Assembly: GCA_900766195.1 (NCBI GenBank)
Contig: CAAFUN010000009.1
Span: forward strand, 1 to 18,112
Direction: 5' to 3'
Source: an uncultured Bacteroides sp.
GTDB lineage: Bacteria; Bacteroidota; Bacteroidia; Bacteroidales; Bacteroidaceae
DNA length: 18,112 nucleotides
In this document: positions 14,033 through 18,112 of the stretch, piece by piece
How positions within the stretch are numbered: the stretch's first letter is position 1
How the letters are laid out: the number at the start of each line of letters is the position of its first letter
Made by a program: the position numbers and the translations under genes
The notes under the pieces: generated by a model
What the model was told of the DNA's origin: nothing
What the model saw: only the letters and a program-made list of their open reading frames with translations
Database searches by the model: none

Positions 14033-15247
14033 TTACTTACTAAAATGAAGAGCATGCCCCATACGCTCTTTCTTTGTACGCAAATAGCGTTCATTAAAAG
14101 GATTGGGCGTAGTTTCAATAGGCACAATTTCTTCTATCTCCAAGCCGTAAGCTTCCAGACCGACACGCTTTACAGGGTTGTTAGTTAACAGCCTCATCTT
14201 GTGTACACCAAGTTCACGAAGAATCTGTGCTCCCACTCCATAATCACGTTCGTCAACTAAATGTCCCAAAATAATATTGGCATCAACCGTATCTACACCT
14301 TCTTCCTGCAGTTTATAAGCTCTCATTTTCTCCATCAGTCCGATGCCGCGACCTTCCTGATTTAAATAAACGATCACACCCTTTCCGTTTTTCTCGATCA
14401 TCTCCATTGACTTGTGCAGTTGTTCTCCACAATCGCAGCGTTTAGATCCGAAAATATCACCGGTAGCACAAGAAGAATGTACACGCACCAATATTGGTTC
14501 GTCTGGTTTCCAAGTGCCCTTTATCAAAGCAACATGCTCCAGTCCGTTTGATTTCTGTTTGAAAGGAATTGCATGGAAAGAACCATGATCAGTAGGCATA
14601 TTAACTTCCACCCCTTTTTCTACAATAGATTCTTGCTTCAAGCGATATGCAATCATATCACGAATGGAAATCAACTTTAAATTAAACTCATCCGCCAATC
14701 TGCGTAGTTCAGGTAAACGCGCCATCGTACCGTCTTCACTCATAATCTCCATAAGAGCACCTGCAGGAAACAAACCGGCCATGCGCGCCATATCAATAGT
14801 CGCTTCGGTGTGTCCGGCTCTACGAAGTACTCCTTTTTCCTGAGCATATAAAGGATTAATATGTCCGGGACGGCCAAAAGTTTCGGGAGTAGAAGAAGGG
14901 TCAGCCAAAGCCTTTATGGTAGCGGCACGATCTGCTGCTGACACACCCGTTGTGCAACCTTCCAATTTGTCAATAGTGACAGTAAAAGGAGTGCCAAGTA
15001 CGGAAGTGTTATCCGTTACTTGATGAGGTAAATCCAACTCTTTACAACGAGATAAAGTAACCGGTGCACAAAGTACGCCTCGCGCATGTTTTAACATGAA
15101 ATTCACTTTTTCGGGTGTGATTTTCTCCGCTGCAATAATAAGATCTCCTTCATTTTCACGATCTTCATCATCAACAACAATTACAAATTCCCCCTTCTTA
15201 AAGTCTTCTATAGCTTCTTCTATCGTATCTAACTTAACTTTTTCCAT
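14033..15247 (-). CDS. ribBA: Bifunctional 3,4-DHBP synthase / GTP cyclohydrolase II
   Basis: The protein supplies both precursors of riboflavin: 3,4-dihydroxy-2-butanone 4-phosphate from ribulose 5-phosphate, and the pyrimidine from GTP. Of 404 residues, the N-terminal domain (about 5-205) contains DDEDRENEGDL (26-36), RPGHINPL (136-143) and GHTEATID (155-162). The C-terminal domain (about 210-400) has the zinc cysteines C260, C271 and C273, QEGRGIGL (297-304) and DYGVGAQIL (345-353). Both halves look complete, so both activities are expected. It follows the LptF/LptG-family gene by 8 bases, so it is likely in the same transcript. There is no room for, and no sign of, an FMN riboswitch in front of it. 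Confidence 0.96.
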   Translation of the reverse strand: MEKVKLDTIEEAIEDFKKGEFVIVVDDEDRENEGDLIIAAEKITPEKVNFMLKHARGVLCAPVTLSRCKELDLPHQVTDNTSVLGTPFTVTIDKLEGCTTGVSAADRAATIKALADPSSTPETFGRPGHINPLYAQEKGVLRRAGHTEATIDMARMAGLFPAGALMEIMSEDGTMARLPELRRLADEFNLKLISIRDMIAYRLKQESIVEKGVEVNMPTDHGSFHAIPFKQKSNGLEHVALIKGTWKPDEPILVRVHSSCATGDIFGSKRCDCGEQLHKSMEMIEKNGKGVIVYLNQEGRGIGLMEKMRAYKLQEEGVDTVDANIILGHLVDERDYGVGAQILRELGVHKMRLLTNNPVKRVGLEAYGLEIEEIVPIETTPNPFNERYLRTKKERMGHALHFSK

Positions 15248-15255
15248 TTTCTATT

Positions 15256-17163
15256 TTATTCTTTTTTCAATTGAGTTTCTATTAATTTTATAATCTCTTT
15301 ATCCGTAGTTGCTATTCGTTCTAAATCTTTGTTAAGACGAAAACGGAATATCATGATCCGAAAATAAAAGAAAAGTCCTACCGGTACAATTATACCACAC
15401 AATAAATTCAACCAGCTATTCCGGAAAGGGCGTACATGAGCATGAACAGGTATTATAGGATAATTGTTCAATAGAGTCAGTAAGGCAACCGATCTCGTAT
15501 TAGACATTTCTTCAATAAGCTGCTCCATGCGTTCGTTTATCTCCACCATTTCCTCATCCCTAGCATTCATACCCATCCACACTTTAAAGTAATTGGGGGC
15601 ATTATTGAGTTTTCTCCTTTGCGAATAGACCTGACATTCAGTGGTCAGAGCTTCTAGATCAGCAGGTAGACGTTTATAATCAGGATCAACAATAATGACA
15701 TCCTTGCGGAAAATATGCCGAACATCGCGAATACCAATTGCTTTCTTTATCCAACTAACATAAGCATCAGCGTTCAACACCACAGAATCCCTATTGGATT
15801 TGTAGGTTAGGAAAGCACCCAAAGGAGCCAGAATAGCTGTACTGGTCCACATCCCCATCCAAACAATCCATTTCCCGTCACGAGCCATCTTATAGCCCGT
15901 ATTATTTATAATATAGTATACGATAAATATTAATACTGAAACAACAACAGGCATTCCAAGTCCGCCTTTCCTGATAATACCCCCCAACGGTGCACCAATA
16001 AAAAAGAATATCAGACACGCCAAAGAAAGGGTAAACTTTTCATGCCACGCAGTCATATGAAGTCGTAAACTATCCTCGGTCTGAGTTAATGTAAGACTCT
16101 TAAAGCTCCAATCACTGCCTACGCTCTCTGCTCCATTAAAGGCAGAAGACACTATTTTCTGTTTTTGCAATAATGTAGAAGCATTAAAGAGGCTATCCAC
16201 ATCAAACGACTTTATATGGGCCTGTCTGATGTGTAAACTATCTATTTTAGTCAGTCCTGATGCTGGAAGATAGGGTCCATTCATTGCCTGCTGATAATAT
16301 ACACGCCCCACACTATCGGCCGTCACGGTCATAGAGTCGATATCGGTCTGAAGGACTGCAATATTCTTTCCATTTGGCCTTGAGCTCATCACTCCGGCAT
16401 CAACCATATTAAAATCCGAGTTAAATTCTATAATAGCATGTTTCTCTTGGAATGCTTCACGCCGATATGGAACATTTTGCTGATTCATAGACTGCGATCT
16501 CAGATTTTCAAAAAGTTCACCATTATATAAATGAAGATATAAATGCTTCTTGTCGGCAGTCATTTCAAGTCTTCCCGAATCAGATTTTATAATACGTGCA
16601 TTCTCAAAACCATCCTGGAAATTATAAATAAGCACATCATACAACATGCCTGTTTCTCTATTTTTATGCTTCACATAGAGGTTATATCCTTCTATCTCGC
16701 TATAAAACACTCCTTCGGGGATATCCAGTTCCGGAGATTTCTGTCGCATGGAAATAAGAAGAGTCCACAACTTTGTCTGAGCTTGAGGTCCGATGACGTT
16801 CTGAAAATAAAAAGAGACACAACATAGAAAAGCGGTAAAAATAATAAGCGGTCTCATAATGCGCAGCAAAGATATACCTGCAGCCTTCATTGCGAGTAAT
16901 TCAAACCGTTCTCCAAAATTACCAAAAGTAATTAAGGCTGCCAGCAGAACAGCAAGAGGGAGAGACGCCGGTACCAATGTTAACGTGGAATAGAAAAAGA
17001 ACTGGGCAAGAACACTAACTTCCAACCCCTTGCCCACCATTTCATCCACATATCTCCATAAAAACTGCATCATGAAGATAAACAGACAAATAAAGAAAGT
17101 TCCCAAAAATAACAAGCAATAGCTTTTCAGGATAAATAGATCTAACTTTTTTATGCGCAGCAT
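15256..17163 (-). CDS. LptF/LptG-family lipopolysaccharide export permease, long form
   Basis: The protein is a membrane part of the LptB2FG transporter that extracts lipopolysaccharide from the inner membrane. The core has helices at about 12-35, 52-80 and 100-123, the GERFELLAMKAAGIS coupling helix (84-98), a periplasmic beta-jellyroll region, and helices at about 375-395, 402-421 and 432-453 (HEKFTLSLACL and GAPLGG are family-like). The periplasmic part (about 130-372) is larger than in E. coli LptF/G, and about 180 residues follow the core: a charged cytosolic stretch (455-580), one more membrane helix (583-605) and a basic tail. At 635 residues it is much longer than the ~360 of E. coli LptF or LptG. 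Which of the two paralogues it replaces cannot be decided. The gene has its own -7 box and leads ribBA. Confidence 0.92.
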   Translation of the reverse strand: MLRIKKLDLFILKSYCLLFLGTFFICLFIFMMQFLWRYVDEMVGKGLEVSVLAQFFFYSTLTLVPASLPLAVLLAALITFGNFGERFELLAMKAAGISLLRIMRPLIIFTAFLCCVSFYFQNVIGPQAQTKLWTLLISMRQKSPELDIPEGVFYSEIEGYNLYVKHKNRETGMLYDVLIYNFQDGFENARIIKSDSGRLEMTADKKHLYLHLYNGELFENLRSQSMNQQNVPYRREAFQEKHAIIEFNSDFNMVDAGVMSSRPNGKNIAVLQTDIDSMTVTADSVGRVYYQQAMNGPYLPASGLTKIDSLHIRQAHIKSFDVDSLFNASTLLQKQKIVSSAFNGAESVGSDWSFKSLTLTQTEDSLRLHMTAWHEKFTLSLACLIFFFIGAPLGGIIRKGGLGMPVVVSVLIFIVYYIINNTGYKMARDGKWIVWMGMWTSTAILAPLGAFLTYKSNRDSVVLNADAYVSWIKKAIGIRDVRHIFRKDVIIVDPDYKRLPADLEALTTECQVYSQRRKLNNAPNYFKVWMGMNARDEEMVEINERMEQLIEEMSNTRSVALLTLLNNYPIIPVHAHVRPFRNSWLNLLCGIIVPVGLFFYFRIMIFRFRLNKDLERIATTDKEIIKLIETQLKKE

Positions 17164-17189
17164 CTTAAATGTATCATACTATGAGAGCA

Positions 17190-17197
17190 CAAAATTA
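17190..17197 (-). promoter_or_regulatory. -7 box for the permease-ribBA unit
   Basis: On the minus strand this reads TAATTTTG, fitting TAnnTTTG, with about 20 bases from the expected start site to the ATG at 17163. No TTTG at -33. Confidence 0.45.
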
Positions 17198-17239
17198 GCA
17201 CAAAAAAGGAAGTGCAAGAAATTTTTAGTCGAAAGTTAA

Positions 17240-17626
17240 CTAAAAACCATAAGTTCTACGCAAGGTATCAATTTGGGAATCCCACAATTCGCACAAATCG
17301 CCCACTTCACTCTTATCGGTGAAGTCGACAATCTCTAGAACAAAGTCATTGGTCAGCTCGTTATTTGTCATTCTAATTTCAAAATACTCCTTATCATTTT
17401 TATCATCCAACCAGCGGAAACGAATAAATGAGTATGCCCGTACTGCAATAATTTCAGCATCACGTTCCTCTGTTTTCCCCCAATAAAAGGATACTATTTT
17501 ATCATTTGACTCTACTCTGTCTGCAAACCAGCCCTCCAGTCCGATAGGAGTACTTATAGCTGTCCAAATAATACTTTTGGAAGTAGCATTCAATAGATAT
17601 TCTCGATGGATTTTTTGTCGCTCCAT
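17240..17626 (-). CDS. START-like / SRPBCC-fold domain protein
   Basis: The 128-residue protein has no signal peptide or membrane helix. The sequence TSKSIIWTAISTPIGLEGWFADRV near the start, the following beta-strands and the C-terminal helix (LCELWDSQIDTLRRTYGF) fit the START-like/AHSA1-type fold seen in many Bacteroidota, in which a cavity binds a small hydrophobic ligand. The ligand and function are unknown. The gene is the first of the leftward cluster, 76 bases ahead of the LptF/LptG-family gene, so a role related to lipid or envelope is possible but only by position. Confidence 0.82.
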   Translation of the reverse strand: MERQKIHREYLLNATSKSIIWTAISTPIGLEGWFADRVESNDKIVSFYWGKTEERDAEIIAVRAYSFIRFRWLDDKNDKEYFEIRMTNNELTNDFVLEIVDFTDKSEVGDLCELWDSQIDTLRRTYGF

Positions 17627-17653
17627 AACTAATTATGCTTGTTTATTGCGTTG

Positions 17654-17683
17654 CCAAGATAAACACTTTTTTCTAATATCAGA
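17654..17683 (-). promoter_or_regulatory. Weak candidate promoter for the START-like gene
   Basis: On the minus strand TATCTTGG (17654-17661) is one mismatch from TAnnTTTG, and TCTG (17680-17683) lies 18 bases upstream. It is correctly placed about 30 bases before the ATG but imperfect in both elements. Confidence 0.3.
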
Positions 17684-17819
17684 CTAGTTTTGCAGAATTT
17701 CTTAATTTGTATGGGATTAACGCCTCTCCCAGCTTACGTATAAATAGGAGAAAATTACAGAAAAGATAAAAAACAGATGTAAATTCAGAATTATAACATG
17801 TAGAAAAAGCCTTCAAAGT

Positions 17820-17850
17820 TTTGGAGTTTTAAAGAAATACTTTATCTTTG
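17820..17850 (+). promoter_or_regulatory. Consensus -33/-7 promoter for the tRNA
   Basis: TTTG (17820-17823), 19 bases, then TATCTTTG (17843-17850): a perfect match to the Bacteroides consensus. Transcription starts in or near the CACCCGC that follows, some 15-20 bases before the mature tRNA. Confidence 0.85.
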
Positions 17851-17871
17851 CACCCGCAATTGAGAAATGAT

Positions 17872-17948
17872 GGCGGGATAGCTCAGCTGGTTAGAGCGCA
17901 TGATTCATAATCATGAGGTCCCCGGTTCAATCCCGGGTCCCGCTACCA
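17872..17948 (+). tRNA. tRNA with CAU anticodon (elongator Met most likely)
   Basis: The 77-base sequence folds as a normal tRNA with an encoded CCA (17946-17948). The acceptor arms GGCGGGA and TCCCGCT pair with a G1-U72 wobble. The D-arm GCTC/GAGC, the anticodon stem CATGA/TCATG around the loop TTCATAA (anticodon CAT), and the T-arm CCCGG-TTCAATC-CCGGG are all complete. It is not the initiator, because the anticodon stem lacks the three G-C pairs that mark initiator tRNA. Among CAU tRNAs it could instead be tRNA-Ile2, whose C34 is converted to lysidine by TilS; sequence alone does not settle this. Confidence 0.93.
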
Positions 17949-17957
17949 CGAAAATAT

Positions 17958-17996
17958 GACTGTTGGGAGGCTTCCACTCTTGGCGGTCTTTTTTTT
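17958..17996 (+). terminator. Intrinsic terminator after the tRNA
   Basis: A 12-bp stem (17958-17969 with 17977-17988, including several G-U pairs) closes a 7-base loop and is followed immediately by eight T's (17989-17996). It lies 10 bases after the tRNA CCA end. Confidence 0.7.
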
Positions 17997-18112
17997 GATC
18001 ATACCGAAATCCTGAGGGATTGAATGGGCTCAGCCGATAATCATTGGGGGGTAAGCATATATCTTAGCCAATCTGAACAAGAAGAATTTTTCATCTACTA
18101 TCCCTCTCAAAG
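17997..18112. other. Right-edge sequence without a supported gene
   Basis: I see no gene. On the minus strand one frame is open from the window edge to a TGA at 18030-18032 (27 codons, ending AYPPMIIG), which could be the tail of a leftward gene. A frame of that length is expected by chance about one time in four, so it is not called. Confidence 0.4.

Noticed and set aside
15248..15255. FMN riboswitch in front of ribBA
   Set aside because: Only 8 bases separate it from the preceding gene and no riboswitch motif is visible there.
18030..18110. C-terminal fragment of a leftward gene at the right edge
   Set aside because: 27 open codons have about a one-in-four chance of occurring without selection; no recognisable motif.
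1..18112. CRISPR array, insertion sequence or integrase gene
   Set aside because: No regularly spaced repeats with unique spacers, no transposase or recombinase motif, and no terminal inverted repeats were found; the repeats seen are the short ones listed.

Overview
The window looks like a chromosomal segment of a Bacteroides-type member of the Bacteroidota. The main reason is the promoter signature: almost every gene start is preceded by TAnnTTTG, and the best ones also have TTTG 19-21 bases upstream, the sigma-ABfr -33/-7 promoter of this group. Supporting evidence is a membrane TPR regulator of Bacteroides type, a long Bacteroidota-style LptF/LptG permease, a DivIC/FtsB-like septum protein, a two-cluster ferredoxin and AT-rich intergenic DNA. 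I cannot name the species.

Left part (1-8411) reads as an accessory block. A strong leftward promoter sits at the left edge. A 563-base leader containing an 11-bp phased repeat precedes a lipoprotein-like TPR/coiled-coil/HTH regulator (564-2312). On the opposite strand is a GH37 trehalase (2435-3979), bracketed by two 50-bp direct repeats that are 80% identical. Next come a SAM-dependent methyltransferase (4401-5207), a membrane acyltransferase-3 protein (5397-6431) and a secreted protein ending in a TlpA/ResA-like thioredoxin domain (6510-8411). The methyltransferase and acyltransferase share leader and N-terminal sequence although the proteins are otherwise unrelated, and the regulator and thioredoxin promoters share upstream elements. 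Together these point to local duplication, insertion and possibly shared control.

Middle part (8416-12653). Leftward genes are an Fsr-type MFS efflux protein, a small four-helix membrane protein and a DivIC/FtsB-like septum protein; the last two overlap by 4 bases. The septum gene is divergent from dnaX (10491-12365), whose linker holds an in-phase A8 tract suited to making a short gamma-like product. A small 2[4Fe-4S] ferredoxin follows and ends in a bidirectional hairpin terminator.

Right part (12755-17626) is a leftward housekeeping cluster: START-like protein, LptF/LptG-family permease, ribBA 8 bases downstream, then an aspartate aminotransferase with its own promoter. At the far right a textbook promoter drives a CAU-anticodon tRNA with its own terminator. 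The right half is conventional core metabolism and cell-envelope biology; the unusual signals are in the left block and in dnaX. No transposase, integrase, CRISPR array or rRNA gene was recognised.
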